Source: Roseiarcus sp963709655 (GTDB lineage Bacteria; Pseudomonadota; Alphaproteobacteria; Rhizobiales; Beijerinckiaceae). Taken from it: a DNA stretch of 64,000 bases. This document shows positions 33,894-43,396 of this stretch, piece by piece (position 1 is the stretch's first letter; every line of letters begins with the position of its first letter). A program made the position numbers and the translations under genes. The notes below the pieces were generated by a model. The model had not been told where the DNA came from. It saw nothing but the letters and a program-made list of their open reading frames with translations, and made no database searches. The DNA lies in NCBI GenBank assembly GCA_963709655.1, contig CAVPXF010000053.1:496001-560000 (forward strand), written 5' to 3'.

Positions 33894-35447
33894 ATGAAAG
33901 CGCCGCCCCTGTACGAGACCATCGCGCCCGGCGTGAAATGGGCGCTGACCGTCTGCATCATGATGGCGACGGTCATGCAGGCGCTCGACACGACGATCGC
34001 CAACGTCGCCCTGCCCTACATGCAGGGCTCGCTGGCGACGACCCAGGACCAGGTCAACTGGGTCCTGACCTCCTACATCGTCTCGGCGGCGATCATGACC
34101 TCGCCGCTCGGCTGGATGGCGACCCGCGTCGGCCGCAAGAAGCTCTTCATCGTCTGCACCGCCGGCTTCACAATTGCCTCGATGCTGTGCGGTGTGGCGC
34201 TGTCGATCGAGCAGATGGTCGCCTACCGCGTGCTGCAGGGCGTGTTCGGCGCGGCGCTGGTGCCGCTCTCCCAGGCCGTAATGCTCGACATCTTCCCGCC
34301 CGCCAAGCGCGGATCGGCCATGGCGATCTGGGGCATGGGCGTCATGCTCGGTCCGATCATGGGCCCGACCCTCGGCGGTTGGCTGACCGACTCCTATTCC
34401 TGGCGCTGGGTGTTCTTCGTCAACCTGCCGTTCGGCATCCTGACGACGGCCGGACTGTCGATCTTCATGAGCGAGACGCCGACCCGGCGGGACGTGCCTT
34501 TCTCGTGGTTTGGCTTCCTCAGCCTGTCGCTCGGCATCGGTTCCTTGCAGATGATGCTGGACCGCGGCGAGCAACTCGGCTGGTTCGGTTCGAACGAGAT
34601 CATCGTCGAGGCGATCCTGTCGATCGTCGGCTTCTATTTCTTCCTCGCCGATTGCTTCACCTCCAGGCGGCCGTTCATCACGGTGCGCATCTTTCGCGAC
34701 TGGAATTTCTCGATCGCGCTGGTGTTCATGTTCCTGATCGGCATCATCCTGCTCGCCACCATGGCGCTGGTCACGCCGTTCATCCAGAACCTGCTCGGCT
34801 ATCCGGTGCTTTCCAGCGGCTATCTGCTCGGCACGCGCGGCATCGGCACGTTCATCGCGATGTTCCTGGTCGGAAGGCTGATCGGCAAGGTCGACGCGCG
34901 GCTGCTCATTCTCCTCGGCCTGGTGCTCGCGACCGTCTCTCTCTGGCAGATGGTCGGCTGGTCGCTCGACGTGCCGGCGGGCACGATCGCGATCAATTCC
35001 GTCATGCAGGGGTTCGGGCTCGGCTTCGTGTTCGTGCCGCTCAACACCATCGCCTTCGCGACCTTGCCGGGAGAGCTGCGCACGGAGGGGACGGCGCTCT
35101 GGACGCTCATCCGCAACATCGGCTCCTCGGTCGGCATCTCGATCGTGATCGCCGAGCTCACCAGCATGACGACCGAATATCACAGCCAGCTCGTCGAGCA
35201 CGTCACGCCGTTCAGCGACGCGCTGCACATGCCGAACGCCGCGATGCTGTCGGGAATGGGGATGTCGCACCTCGCAATGCTGGACGGGCTCGTCACCCAG
35301 CAGGCGGCGGCAATGGCCTATTCCAACGACTTCCTGCTCATGACGCTGGTGTCGCTGGCCGCGTTCCCGCTGCTGGCGCTGCTCCGGTCGCCGAGGGCTG
35401 CGGCCTCGGCGGCGCGGGGCCAGGCCGCGCATGCGGTGATGGACTGA
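33894..35447 (+). CDS. emrB: EmrB-type MFS drug exporter (DHA2, 14 TM)
   Basis: Inner-membrane proton antiporter of 517 residues with about 14 hydrophobic segments. Family motifs are visible: LDTTIANVALPYMQGSLA near residue 26, GWMATRVGRKKLF (motif A) near 75, GVMLGPIMGPTLGGWL (motif C) near 150. It follows emrA by 12 bp and would export hydrophobic toxicants or fatty acids via the adaptor. Regulation by the upstream MarR is likely. Confidence 0.92.
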   Translation: MKAPPLYETIAPGVKWALTVCIMMATVMQALDTTIANVALPYMQGSLATTQDQVNWVLTSYIVSAAIMTSPLGWMATRVGRKKLFIVCTAGFTIASMLCGVALSIEQMVAYRVLQGVFGAALVPLSQAVMLDIFPPAKRGSAMAIWGMGVMLGPIMGPTLGGWLTDSYSWRWVFFVNLPFGILTTAGLSIFMSETPTRRDVPFSWFGFLSLSLGIGSLQMMLDRGEQLGWFGSNEIIVEAILSIVGFYFFLADCFTSRRPFITVRIFRDWNFSIALVFMFLIGIILLATMALVTPFIQNLLGYPVLSSGYLLGTRGIGTFIAMFLVGRLIGKVDARLLILLGLVLATVSLWQMVGWSLDVPAGTIAINSVMQGFGLGFVFVPLNTIAFATLPGELRTEGTALWTLIRNIGSSVGISIVIAELTSMTTEYHSQLVEHVTPFSDALHMPNAAMLSGMGMSHLAMLDGLVTQQAAAMAYSNDFLLMTLVSLAAFPLLALLRSPRAAASAARGQAAHAVMD

Positions 35448-35627
35448 ACCCACGCGGCCGCAACCGTCTGCGACTTGTCAGACCGAGTGAGCCTTGGTCG
35501 AAACGGGCTCGCGACGGCGGCTCGCGCGCGGCGAGCCGGAAGCCCGCAAAGTTTGTCCGCCTCCAGGGAACTTTCTCGCGTTTACCGTGTTTGTTCGGGG
35601 TCTCACGCGAAGCGAAGGGAGCGTCCC

Positions 35628-35945
35628 TTGGACAAAACCATCATCGGCCTCGTCGGCGCCGCCTCGGCCCTGGCGCTCGGGGCGCCCGTCAGCAGCGCCG
35701 CCGCCCCCGGGCCGCCGCCCGCCGCTCGGACCTATGCGGAACTGCTGGATCCGATTCCCGACGCCGTCTCGCGGCTGAAGACGCAATGGGGAGACGGCGA
35801 TCTGGTGGCCGACGAGCGCCCTGTGGTGGAACTCGCGCAATACCACCATCATCATCACCACCACCATCACTGGTGGCATTGGCGCCACCACCATCATTGG
35901 CATTGGCGTCATCACCATCACCATCATCACCATCATTACTACTGA
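35628..35945 (+). CDS. Small secreted protein with a natural polyhistidine tail
   Basis: A 105-residue protein starting at TTG 35628 with AAGGGAG six bases upstream. It has a signal peptide (MDKTIIGLVGAASALALG, ending near SSAAAP) and a short middle with TYAELLDPIPDAVSRLKTQW. Its tail consists of nine His, WWHWR, four His, WHWR, nine His and a final YY: 24 histidines in about 33 residues. This should bind Ni, Zn, Cu or Co in the periplasm. Similar His-rich exported proteins occur in related genera, but I know no function. A metal store or sensor is possible. Confidence 0.75.
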   Translation: MDKTIIGLVGAASALALGAPVSSAAAPGPPPAARTYAELLDPIPDAVSRLKTQWGDGDLVADERPVVELAQYHHHHHHHHHWWHWRHHHHWHWRHHHHHHHHHYY

Positions 35946-35960
35946 CGCCAGCCGTCTCCT

Positions 35961-35989
35961 CTGCGCCGGAAGCTTGCGCTCCGGCGCAG
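35961..35989. terminator. Perfect 10-bp hairpin between convergent genes
   Basis: CTGCGCCGGA and TCCGGCGCAG flank a 9-base loop, 16 bp after the His-tail gene stop and 70 bp from the end of the convergent gene. There is no T run, so it is either a weak bidirectional terminator or a barrier hairpin. Confidence 0.45.
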
Positions 35990-36059
35990 GGGGCTTCGCC
36001 GCGAAAGCGAAACTCAAACGCCCGAAAGACCGGCGGCGTCTCGAAGGACGCCAATCGCT

Positions 36060-36788
36060 TCAGCGACTGCGCCGGGCGCGTTCGGCCGCCGCGCCAAGAA
36101 TGCGGCGATAGGTGCCGTCGAACACGGTGTTGGTCGCGGACGTCCATTCGCTGTCTGACGAGAGCGTCTTCCGGCTCTCGTAGATCCGCTGCGATTGCAG
36201 CAGCCGCTCCGCCGCCTCGTCCTCAGGCATCGGGACAAGCTCGAAGTCGGCCTCCTCGGGCACGACGAGAATCTGCGCGAACGGTTCGCCCGGGCGGAAG
36301 ATATGCGTTACGCCCTCCGGCGGCGCCTTGAAGATCAGAAAATAGATCATCGGCCACCAACGACGGATCAGCGCCGGAACCGCGATCGGGGTCGAATGGG
36401 TCGGATCCGTATAGAAGCGCGGATGCGGCTCGGTCCGAAGCGCAAAACCCTCTTCGACCTTAAGGTCGAGGGACGCCTGGTAGGAGTAATAGAGGTCGCC
36501 GAACGGCCGGAACGGCGGCCATTCGCCGCCCCAGCTTTCTGGCGGCTCGCCGAAATCCCCATCGAGCGCGAGCTTCCCGCCCCTCGTCTCTACCCTCAGC
36601 GCATTGGCGTAGGGGTAGAAAAGCTCGATCCCGTAGCGCGCAGCTTCGGAGAACGGCAGGCAATGCCATGCCTGCTCCATCGAGCCGTCCCGGCGTGGTT
36701 GCCGGTCGCCCGCCCAGCCTGGCGATTCGAGCCGGGTGCGGCGCGGATCGAGACCAGGCGTGAACGAGCGATATTTGACTTGGCGCAT
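36060..36788 (-). CDS. Conserved hypothetical protein
   Basis: A 242-residue soluble protein without signal peptide or membrane helix. It is rich in aromatic and proline residues: YYSYQASLDLKVEEGFALRT, then EPHPRFYTDPTHSTPIAVPA and RRWWPMIYFLIFKAPPEGVT. The tail is charged (ESRKTLSSDSEWTSATNTVF). The balanced composition and strong frame use support coding. It resembles DUF6065-type proteins by impression only. It is convergent with the His-tail gene and divergent from the EthD-like gene. Confidence 0.65.
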   Translation of the reverse strand: MRQVKYRSFTPGLDPRRTRLESPGWAGDRQPRRDGSMEQAWHCLPFSEAARYGIELFYPYANALRVETRGGKLALDGDFGEPPESWGGEWPPFRPFGDLYYSYQASLDLKVEEGFALRTEPHPRFYTDPTHSTPIAVPALIRRWWPMIYFLIFKAPPEGVTHIFRPGEPFAQILVVPEEADFELVPMPEDEAAERLLQSQRIYESRKTLSSDSEWTSATNTVFDGTYRRILGAAAERARRSR

Positions 36789-36942
36789 CCCGTCCCCGCT
36801 CCTGCGGCGCAGAAACGCGCGACCGCTTGTTTAGTTCCTTAAGGGGCCGCGGAATTTGCGCGGCGACGCTGAGCCGCTACAGTCGCGATCTCGCCGGCTC
36901 GGCGCAGGGCCGGTGCAGAGCGCCAAAATGGGAGGGAACCTC

Positions 36943-37252
36943 ATGGCGAAGCTGCTCGTATTGTACAAGACGCCGACCGACGCCGCGGCCTTCGACAAAT
37001 ATTACGCCGAAACCCACATTCCGATTGCGAAAAAGATTCCCGGCCTGCGGAGTTACGAGATCAGCCGAGGCCCGGTGGCTTCGCCGGCCGGCGACTTCTG
37101 GCGTCCACCTGGTCGCGACGCTGGCCTTCGACAGTTTGGCCGCGATCCAGGCGGCCTTCGCCAGTCCGGAGGGCCAGGCCGCCGGTGCGGACGTCCAGAT
37201 GTTTGCGACCGGCGGCGCCGACATGCTCATGTTCGAGACAGCCGAAGCCTGA
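36943..37252 (+). pseudogene. EthD-family protein, frameshifted
   Basis: ATG 36943 after GGGAGG begins MAKLLVLYKTPTDAAAFDKY and YAETHIPIAKKIPGLRSYEI, the clear EthD dimeric alpha-beta barrel N-terminus. After ASPAGD the frame breaks. Removing one T at 37096-37097 restores GDSGVHLVATLAFDSLAAIQ and the remainder to the stop at 37252, a normal length of about 102 residues. EthD proteins accompany ether or aromatic degradation, but no such genes are nearby. The gene ends eight bases from the convergent end of murG. Confidence 0.8.
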
Positions 37253-37260
37253 CCGGCCCC

Positions 37261-38361
37261 TCAGGCGGGGCGCGCAACCTCCAGCACCGTTCGCGCGAGC
37301 CGCTCGGCAGCGTCCGCGACGCCGGCGGTCTTGGCCGCTTGCGCCGACACGGCGAGCTTCGCCGGCGTCGCGAGCGCTTCGCGCAGGATGGCCGCGAGCC
37401 GCTCGGGCGTGAATTCGGTCTGCGGGATGACCACCGCCCCGCCCGAGGCCGCCAGCGCCGCGGCGTTGGCGGCCTGGTCCTGGTCGAGCGCGTGCGGGAA
37501 CGGCACCAGCACCGAGGGGCGCCCGATGACCGCCAGTTCGGAGACGGTCGAAGCGCCGGCGCGGCCGACGACGAGATGCGACGCGGCGATGCGCTCCGGC
37601 AGGTCGGCGAAGAACTCCGCGACCTCGACGGGGAAGTCTATCCGCGCGCAGGCCGCCGCGACCCGGGCCTTGTCCTCCCCGCGCGCCTGCATGGTGAGGC
37701 GGATCCATTGCCGCTCGTCGGGCTTGAGCAGCCCCAGCGCCGCCGGCACGACGTCGGCCATGACCCGCGCGCCTTGCGAGCCCCCCGTGACCAGGACGCG
37801 GAGCCGCTGGCCGACAAAGTCGGGAAAGGGCGTTCCGGCCGCGGCGATCACCGCCGGGCGCACCGGGTTGCCCGTGTAGCGGACCTTCGCCCGGACGCTC
37901 GCGTCCGCGCCCTTGAGCTCGGGAAAGCCGCAGGCGACCAGCGCAACGCGGGGACTGAGGAAACGGTTTGCCCGCCCAAGCACCGCGTTCTGCTCGTGCA
38001 GGACGCTCGGAATGCCGAGCAGCGAGGCGGCGACGAGCGGCGGGACGGTCGGATAGCCGCCGAAGCCGACCACCGCCCGCGGCCGGATTCGCCGGAGCTT
38101 GACGAGCGCCGCCGCCACGCCCGCGGCGAGCGTTGCAGCCGCGAGGGCCTTGTTGAGCGCCCCGGCGCCCGTCGTCGTGGCCGACGGGAACGCGTGCACG
38201 GCCCGGGCGGGAAAGTCCTGGCCGTACTTCATCGCCCGGTCGTCGGTTGCGAGCTCCACCTCGACGCCCTGCGCCGTCAGCGCCGCGGCCAGCGCCGCCG
38301 CCGGAAAGAGATGGCCGCCGGTGCCGCCGGCCGCCAGGAGGATTGGCCGCGCCCCGCTCAT
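37261..38361 (-). CDS. murG: MurG, lipid II synthase
   Basis: Peripheral inner-membrane glycosyltransferase that adds GlcNAc to lipid I. The 366 residues include the N-terminal GGTGGHLFPAAALA and the C-terminal domain stretch VVGRAGASTVSELAVIGRPS. Its start overlaps the ftsW stop by four bases. It is the last dcw gene here; murC, murB, ddl, ftsQ, ftsA and ftsZ, which usually follow, are absent and the next gene is convergent. Confidence 0.96.
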   Translation of the reverse strand: MSGARPILLAAGGTGGHLFPAAALAAALTAQGVEVELATDDRAMKYGQDFPARAVHAFPSATTTGAGALNKALAAATLAAGVAAALVKLRRIRPRAVVGFGGYPTVPPLVAASLLGIPSVLHEQNAVLGRANRFLSPRVALVACGFPELKGADASVRAKVRYTGNPVRPAVIAAAGTPFPDFVGQRLRVLVTGGSQGARVMADVVPAALGLLKPDERQWIRLTMQARGEDKARVAAACARIDFPVEVAEFFADLPERIAASHLVVGRAGASTVSELAVIGRPSVLVPFPHALDQDQAANAAALAASGGAVVIPQTEFTPERLAAILREALATPAKLAVSAQAAKTAGVADAAERLARTVLEVARPA

Positions 38362-39500
38362 TCCGCCGCGACCAGATCGTGCGGCAGGTCGGCGACCGGG
38401 CGCCGGCGGGTGGTGGCGAGCAGGAAGCCCATGCCGAGCCCGAGCGCGAGCAGCGAGGAGCCGCCGTAGGAGATGAAGGGCAGCGTCATGCCCTTGGCCG
38501 GCATCGCGCGCAGGTTGACCGCCATGTTGATCCAGCTCTGCACGCCGAACATCACGGTCATGCCCGCCGCGACGAAGCGGCAGAACGGGTCCTGGCTGCG
38601 CGACGACAGAACGAGCCCTCTGAGCACAATGAACCCGAAGAACAGGATCAGGACCATGCAGGCGACCATGCCGAACTCCTCGCCCGTGACGGCGAAGACG
38701 AAGTCGGTGTGGGCGTCGGGCAGGATGCGCTTGTACAGGCCCTCGCCCGGACCGCGCCCGAACCAGCCGCCCGAGAGGATGCTCTGCAGGGCCGTGTCGA
38801 CCTGGAACGTGTCGACCACTCCCCCCGTCTTGTCGGGGTCGATGAAGCGCAGCACGCGCTCATGGACGTGCGGCGACAGCTTGAAAGCGGTGAAGCCGCC
38901 AAGGACTCCGAGGCCGCCGACGCCGACGACCCAGAACCAGTGGAGGCCGGCCATGAAGAACAGCGACGCCCATACGATCGCCACCAGCATGGTCTGGCCG
39001 AAATCCGGCTGCATGATCAGCGGGACGATCGTGATGGGCAGGATGGCGAACGACAGGAACTTCGCCAGCGGCGCGGTCGAGGTCTTCCGGCCGCCCTCGG
39101 TGAACGCCCAGGCCGCGAGCACCACGAAGGCCGGCTTGATGAACTCGGACGGCTGGATGCCGAAGATCCAGCGGCGCGCGCCCTTGACCTCCGCCCCGAA
39201 CATGAGCGCCAGCACAATCAGGATCAGCGAGGCCGCGAACGTCACCAGCGCGGCGCGGCGCACATGGCGGGGCGACAGGAACGAGGTCGCCACCATCAGG
39301 ATCGCGGTCGGGACAAGCATCAGCGCCTGCCGGTTGACGAAATGGAAGGTCGGCAGATTGAGCCGCTCCGCGACCGCCGGGCTCGCCGCCAGCGCCATCA
39401 CGAGGCCGATCACCATCAGCGCCATGAACGAGCCGAGCAGCCAGCGGTCGATGGTACGCAACCAGTCGGCGACGGGTCCGCGTTCGGCTCTCGACACCAT
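38358..39500 (-). CDS. ftsW: FtsW, SEDS lipid II polymerase of the divisome
   Basis: A 380-residue inner-membrane protein with about ten helices that polymerises septal peptidoglycan with FtsI. SEDS signatures are present, such as GIQPSEFIKPAFVVL (about residue 110), FVFAVTGEEFG (about 270) and LPFISYGGSSLLALG near the C-terminus. It lies 3 bp after murD and overlaps murG. Confidence 0.95.
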   Translation of the reverse strand: MVSRAERGPVADWLRTIDRWLLGSFMALMVIGLVMALAASPAVAERLNLPTFHFVNRQALMLVPTAILMVATSFLSPRHVRRAALVTFAASLILIVLALMFGAEVKGARRWIFGIQPSEFIKPAFVVLAAWAFTEGGRKTSTAPLAKFLSFAILPITIVPLIMQPDFGQTMLVAIVWASLFFMAGLHWFWVVGVGGLGVLGGFTAFKLSPHVHERVLRFIDPDKTGGVVDTFQVDTALQSILSGGWFGRGPGEGLYKRILPDAHTDFVFAVTGEEFGMVACMVLILFFGFIVLRGLVLSSRSQDPFCRFVAAGMTVMFGVQSWINMAVNLRAMPAKGMTLPFISYGGSSLLALGLGMGFLLATTRRRPVADLPHDLVAAE

Positions 39501-39503
39501 GGC

Positions 39504-40886
39504 TCAGGCCTCTCCGTTCAAGAGAATTTGCACCGCGGCGCGAAACGCGTCGCCGCGCGCCTCAAAATTGGCGAACTGGTCGAACGAGGCGCAGGCCGGC
39601 GACAGGAGCACAACCGGCTCCGGGGCGCTCGAGAGGAAAGCGTCGCGCGCAGCCGCCTCGAGCGCCTTGTCCAAGGTTCCGCAGCGCTCAATGGCGACAG
39701 CGCCGCCGAGCGTGGCCGCGAAGTCGTCCGTGGCCGCCCCGATCAAGTAGGCCTTGGCGACCCGCGAAAAGAGCGGACGCAGAGGTTCGACGCCGCCGGC
39801 CTTGGCTTTGCCGCCGAGAATCCAGTGGATATCGCGAAAGGAGAGCAGCGCCTTCTCGGCGGCGTCGGCGTTGGTGGCCTTCGAATCGTTGATGAACAGC
39901 ACGCGGCCGCGCCGGCCGACTTCCTCCATCCGGTGCGCCAGGCCCGGAAAGGTCGCGAACCCCCGCGCGACGGCGTCGCGCGGAACGCCGAGGGCGACCG
40001 CCGCCGCATAGGCGAAGGCGGCGTTCTGGCCGTTGTGGGCGCCGCGCAACGCGCGCGCATCGCCAAGATCGATCGGCGGCTCGGCGGCGCCCCGCGCGCC
40101 GACGGCGTGACCCGCCACGAAAACGTCGGCGAGCGGCGACTCGCCGCCCGACACCGCGACGACGCCACGGTTCCGGTCCGCCTTCAGCCGGGCGCAGATC
40201 GCGCGGCTCGGCTCGTCGTCGACACCGACGAGCGCGACCTCGGCTTTGGCGACCAACCGTTCCTTGACCGCAGCATAGCCGGCGAGATCGCCGTGGCGGT
40301 CGAGGTGATCGGGCGTGATGTTGATCAGGAGCCCGACCGTCGGCGCGAGCGAGGGCGCAAGATCGATCTGGTAGGACGAGAACTCGATCACGTGCACGCG
40401 GGTGTCCGCGGGCGGCGGCAAATCGAGGATCGGCACGCCGATGTTGCCTCCGAGCGCGACGTCGCGCCCGGCTTCCCGGAGCACATGGGCGATCAGTGCT
40501 GTCGTGGTCGATTTGCCGTTGGTGCCGGTGACGGCGACGAATGGTGCATGGGGCGCCCGAGCGGCGCGCTCACGGGCGAAAAGCTCGATGTCGCCGATGA
40601 CTGGAACGCCGGCCTCGTGCGCGCGCCTGACCGTCCAGTGCGGCTCGGGATGGGTCAGCGGCACGCCGGGCGCGAGCACGAGCGCCTTGAAGGCGCGCCA
40701 GTCGGCCTCGGCGAGATCCGTCACCAGATAGCCGTAAGCGGAGGCGCGGGCGCGCGCTGCCTCGCTGTCGTCCCAGGCCGCGACCTCGGCGCCGCCTTCC
40801 ACGAGCGCGTGCAGGGTCGACAGGCCCGAGCCGCCGAGCCCGAACACGGCCACACGCTCGCCGCTGAGGGTCTCGATCGGCGTCAT
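39504..40886 (-). CDS. murD: MurD, UDP-MurNAc-L-Ala:D-Glu ligase
   Basis: Cytoplasmic ATP-dependent ligase that adds D-glutamate. At 460 residues it has a Rossmann-like start (VAVFGLGGSGLSTLHAL), P-loop GTNGKSTTTALI near 125, NITPDHLDRHG and the C-terminal FINDSKATNADAAEKAL. The start ATG 40886 is 2 bp from the mraY stop. A much longer open frame runs back through mraY on the same strand, but it is out of frame with MraY and is not coding. Confidence 0.96.
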   Translation of the reverse strand: MTPIETLSGERVAVFGLGGSGLSTLHALVEGGAEVAAWDDSEAARARASAYGYLVTDLAEADWRAFKALVLAPGVPLTHPEPHWTVRRAHEAGVPVIGDIELFARERAARAPHAPFVAVTGTNGKSTTTALIAHVLREAGRDVALGGNIGVPILDLPPPADTRVHVIEFSSYQIDLAPSLAPTVGLLINITPDHLDRHGDLAGYAAVKERLVAKAEVALVGVDDEPSRAICARLKADRNRGVVAVSGGESPLADVFVAGHAVGARGAAEPPIDLGDARALRGAHNGQNAAFAYAAAVALGVPRDAVARGFATFPGLAHRMEEVGRRGRVLFINDSKATNADAAEKALLSFRDIHWILGGKAKAGGVEPLRPLFSRVAKAYLIGAATDDFAATLGGAVAIERCGTLDKALEAAARDAFLSSAPEPVVLLSPACASFDQFANFEARGDAFRAAVQILLNGEA

Positions 40887-40888
40887 GG

Positions 40889-41971
40889 TCACCTCAGCTT
40901 CAACGAGGCGAGGCCGAGCATCGCCAGCACGAAGGCGATGATCCAGAAGCGCATGACGATCTGCGCCTCCGACCAGCCGAGCTGCTCGAAATGATGGTGG
41001 ATCGGCGCCATGCGGAAGATGCGCTTGCCGGTGAGCTTGAACGAGGCGACCTGGACGATGACGGAGACCGCCTCCATGACGAACAGGCCGCCGATCACCG
41101 CCAGGACGATCTCGTGCTTGACCGCCACCGCCATCGTGCCGAGCAGGCCGCCGAGCGCCAGCGAACCGGTGTCGCCCATGAAGATCTGGGCCGGCGGGGC
41201 GTTGAACCACAGGAAGCCGGCGCCCGCCCCGATCAACGCGCCGCAAACGACAATGAGGTCGCCCGCCAGGGGCACGTGGTGGATCAGGAGGTAGTGGGCG
41301 AAGAAGGCGCTGCCGGCAAGGTAGGAGATCATCCCCAGCGTCGCGGCCGCGATCATCACCGGCACGATCGCGAGGCCGTCGAGACCGTCGGTCAAATTGA
41401 CCGCGTTGCCGAAGGCGACGATCACGAACGGCCCGAATAGCAAGAAGCCCCAGCCGAAATCGAACAGGTATTCGTTGACGAACGGCACTGCGAGCGAGCT
41501 CGCTCCGGAGCCCCCCACGACCATCATCGCATAGCAGGCGATCGCCGCGATCACGTACTCGCCGGCGAGCCGGGCCCGGCCGGAGAAGCCGCGATGCGAC
41601 TGCTGCGTCACCTTCAGGTAGTCGTCGTAGAAGCCGATCGCCCCGAAGCCGAAGGTGACGAACAGGACGATCCAGACATAGGGGCTCTCGGGATCGGCCC
41701 ACAACAGCGAGGAGGCGAAAAGGCCGAACAGGATCATCAGCCCGCCCATGGTGGGCGTGCCCTTCTTGGTCAGGAGATGCGACGCGGGACCGTCGGTGCG
41801 GATCGGCTGCCCCTTGCCCTGCTTCAGACGCAGCCGCGAAATGATCGTCGGACCGAAAAACAGCACGAGAAACAGCGCCGTCCCCGCCGCGCCGAGCGCG
41901 CGAAAGGTCAGCCAGTGGAACAGGCGGAAGACGCCGGGCAGATGAGACCAGTCGGAAAGCCAGGTGAGCAT
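40889..41971 (-). CDS. mraY: MraY, phospho-MurNAc-pentapeptide transferase
   Basis: Ten-helix inner-membrane enzyme of 360 residues that makes lipid I from UDP-MurNAc-pentapeptide and undecaprenyl phosphate. Catalytic stretches are visible: KKGTPTMGGLMI near residue 72, FYDDYLKV near 117, NAVNLTDGLDGLA near 193 and the HHHFEQLGW motif near 325. It sits between murF (6 bp) and murD (2 bp). Confidence 0.97.
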   Translation of the reverse strand: MLTWLSDWSHLPGVFRLFHWLTFRALGAAGTALFLVLFFGPTIISRLRLKQGKGQPIRTDGPASHLLTKKGTPTMGGLMILFGLFASSLLWADPESPYVWIVLFVTFGFGAIGFYDDYLKVTQQSHRGFSGRARLAGEYVIAAIACYAMMVVGGSGASSLAVPFVNEYLFDFGWGFLLFGPFVIVAFGNAVNLTDGLDGLAIVPVMIAAATLGMISYLAGSAFFAHYLLIHHVPLAGDLIVVCGALIGAGAGFLWFNAPPAQIFMGDTGSLALGGLLGTMAVAVKHEIVLAVIGGLFVMEAVSVIVQVASFKLTGKRIFRMAPIHHHFEQLGWSEAQIVMRFWIIAFVLAMLGLASLKLR

Positions 41972-41977
41972 CGTCGT

Positions 41978-43396
41978 CTAGCCTCCCGCGACCGAATAGG
42001 CGAAATGGTCGCGCAGCGCGGCCACCAGCGGGCCCATCCGGCTGCCGTTCGAACCCTTGACCATGACCACGTCGCCCGGGCGCAGCGCCCGGGCGACCTC
42101 GCCGGCGAGTTCGCTCGCCCGCTCGGCCCACGCCGCACGCCGGGCCTGCGGCGCGGCGTCGTAGAGCGCGCGGGTCAGCGGCCCAGCCCCAAACAGGAGA
42201 TCGACCTGGTTCACCGCGAGGTCGGCCGCGAGCGCCGCGTGCATCGCCGCGCCGTCCGCGCCGAGTTCCAGCATGTCGCCGATGACCGCGACGCGGCGCC
42301 CGTTCGGCCCGGGTCGGGCGCTGCCCAGCAACTTCAGCGCCGCGCGCATAGAGGCCGGATTGGCGTTGTAGCTCTCGTCGATCAGCGTGATCGCTCCGCC
42401 GGGCGCGGCGAGGGTTACCCTTTCGCCCCGGCCCTTCTGCGGCGAAAAGCCGGCGAGCGCGGCCGCGGAACGCTCGACATCGGCGCTGAGCGTCTCGGCG
42501 GCGAGCAGCGCGCCGAGCGCGTTTTCCGCCATGTGCGCTCCAGGCGCGCCGAGGTCGAAGCTCAGGCTGCGGCCCGAAACCTTGGCCGAGACGCGCGAGC
42601 CCGCCTCGCTTTCCTCGCACGAGACCAGCCGGGCGTCGCAGGCCTCCGACGCGCCGAAGGTCCGCACGCGCGCGCCGCGGACACGCGCCGCCGCCGCGAG
42701 CCGCTCGAACTGGGGAGCGTTGCGATTGAGGATCGCGGTTCCGCCCGGCTCGAGGCCGAGAAAGATCTCCGCCTTGGCGTCGGCGATCGCTTCGAGCGAG
42801 CCGAGATATTCGATATGGACCGGCGCGATCGTGGTGATCAGCGCCGCATGCGGGCGGACCATGCGCACAAGCGGCGTGATCTCGCCGGTGTGGTTCATGC
42901 CGATCTCGAAGACGCCGAATTTTGCGCCGGCCGGCAGGCGCGAAAGCGTCAGCGGCACGCCCCAGTGATTGTTGTAGGAGGCCGCCGAGGCATGCGTTTC
43001 GCCGCTCGCGCCGAGCATCGCCCGCAGCATCTCCTTGGCGCTCGTCTTGCCGACCGAGCCGGTGACGGCGACGATCTGCCCGGCCGTGCGCGCCCGGGCC
43101 GCAACGCCGAGTCGCTCCATCGCCTTCAGCGTCTCGTCGGCGGCAAAGACCGGGCCCAGCGCGGCGAGGTCGCGCGCCCGATCCCAATGCACGACCGCCG
43201 CCGACGCGCCCGCTTCGAACGCGCGCGCCACGTGATCGTGGCCGTCGTGTGTCTCGCCCCTGATGGCGAAGAAGAGGTCGCCCGGCGCGAGCGTCCGGGT
43301 GTCGATAGATACGCCTTCGACTGTCTTCGCCAGCCGTTCGCTCGGCGGCGCCTCGAGCACGTCCGTCAGCTCCACTTCGGTCCAGAGCGCGCTCAT
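41978..43396 (-). CDS. murF: MurF, D-Ala-D-Ala adding ligase
   Basis: Cytoplasmic Mur ligase of 472 residues that completes the pentapeptide. It has the N-terminal SIDTRTLAPGDLFFAIRGE, P-loop TGSVGKTSAKEML near residue 113, NNHWGVPLTLSRLP and the C-terminal VKGSNGSRMG. Its start overlaps the murE stop by four bases. Confidence 0.95.
   Translation of the reverse strand: MSALWTEVELTDVLEAPPSERLAKTVEGVSIDTRTLAPGDLFFAIRGETHDGHDHVARAFEAGASAAVVHWDRARDLAALGPVFAADETLKAMERLGVAARARTAGQIVAVTGSVGKTSAKEMLRAMLGASGETHASAASYNNHWGVPLTLSRLPAGAKFGVFEIGMNHTGEITPLVRMVRPHAALITTIAPVHIEYLGSLEAIADAKAEIFLGLEPGGTAILNRNAPQFERLAAAARVRGARVRTFGASEACDARLVSCEESEAGSRVSAKVSGRSLSFDLGAPGAHMAENALGALLAAETLSADVERSAAALAGFSPQKGRGERVTLAAPGGAITLIDESYNANPASMRAALKLLGSARPGPNGRRVAVIGDMLELGADGAAMHAALAADLAVNQVDLLFGAGPLTRALYDAAPQARRAAWAERASELAGEVARALRPGDVVMVKGSNGSRMGPLVAALRDHFAYSVAGG

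Noticed and set aside
39504..43187. A 1,227-codon frame suggesting a giant fusion upstream of murD
   Set aside because: Only the part after 40886 matches MurD; the rest is the wrong frame of mraY and murF and reads as Arg/Gly-rich noise.
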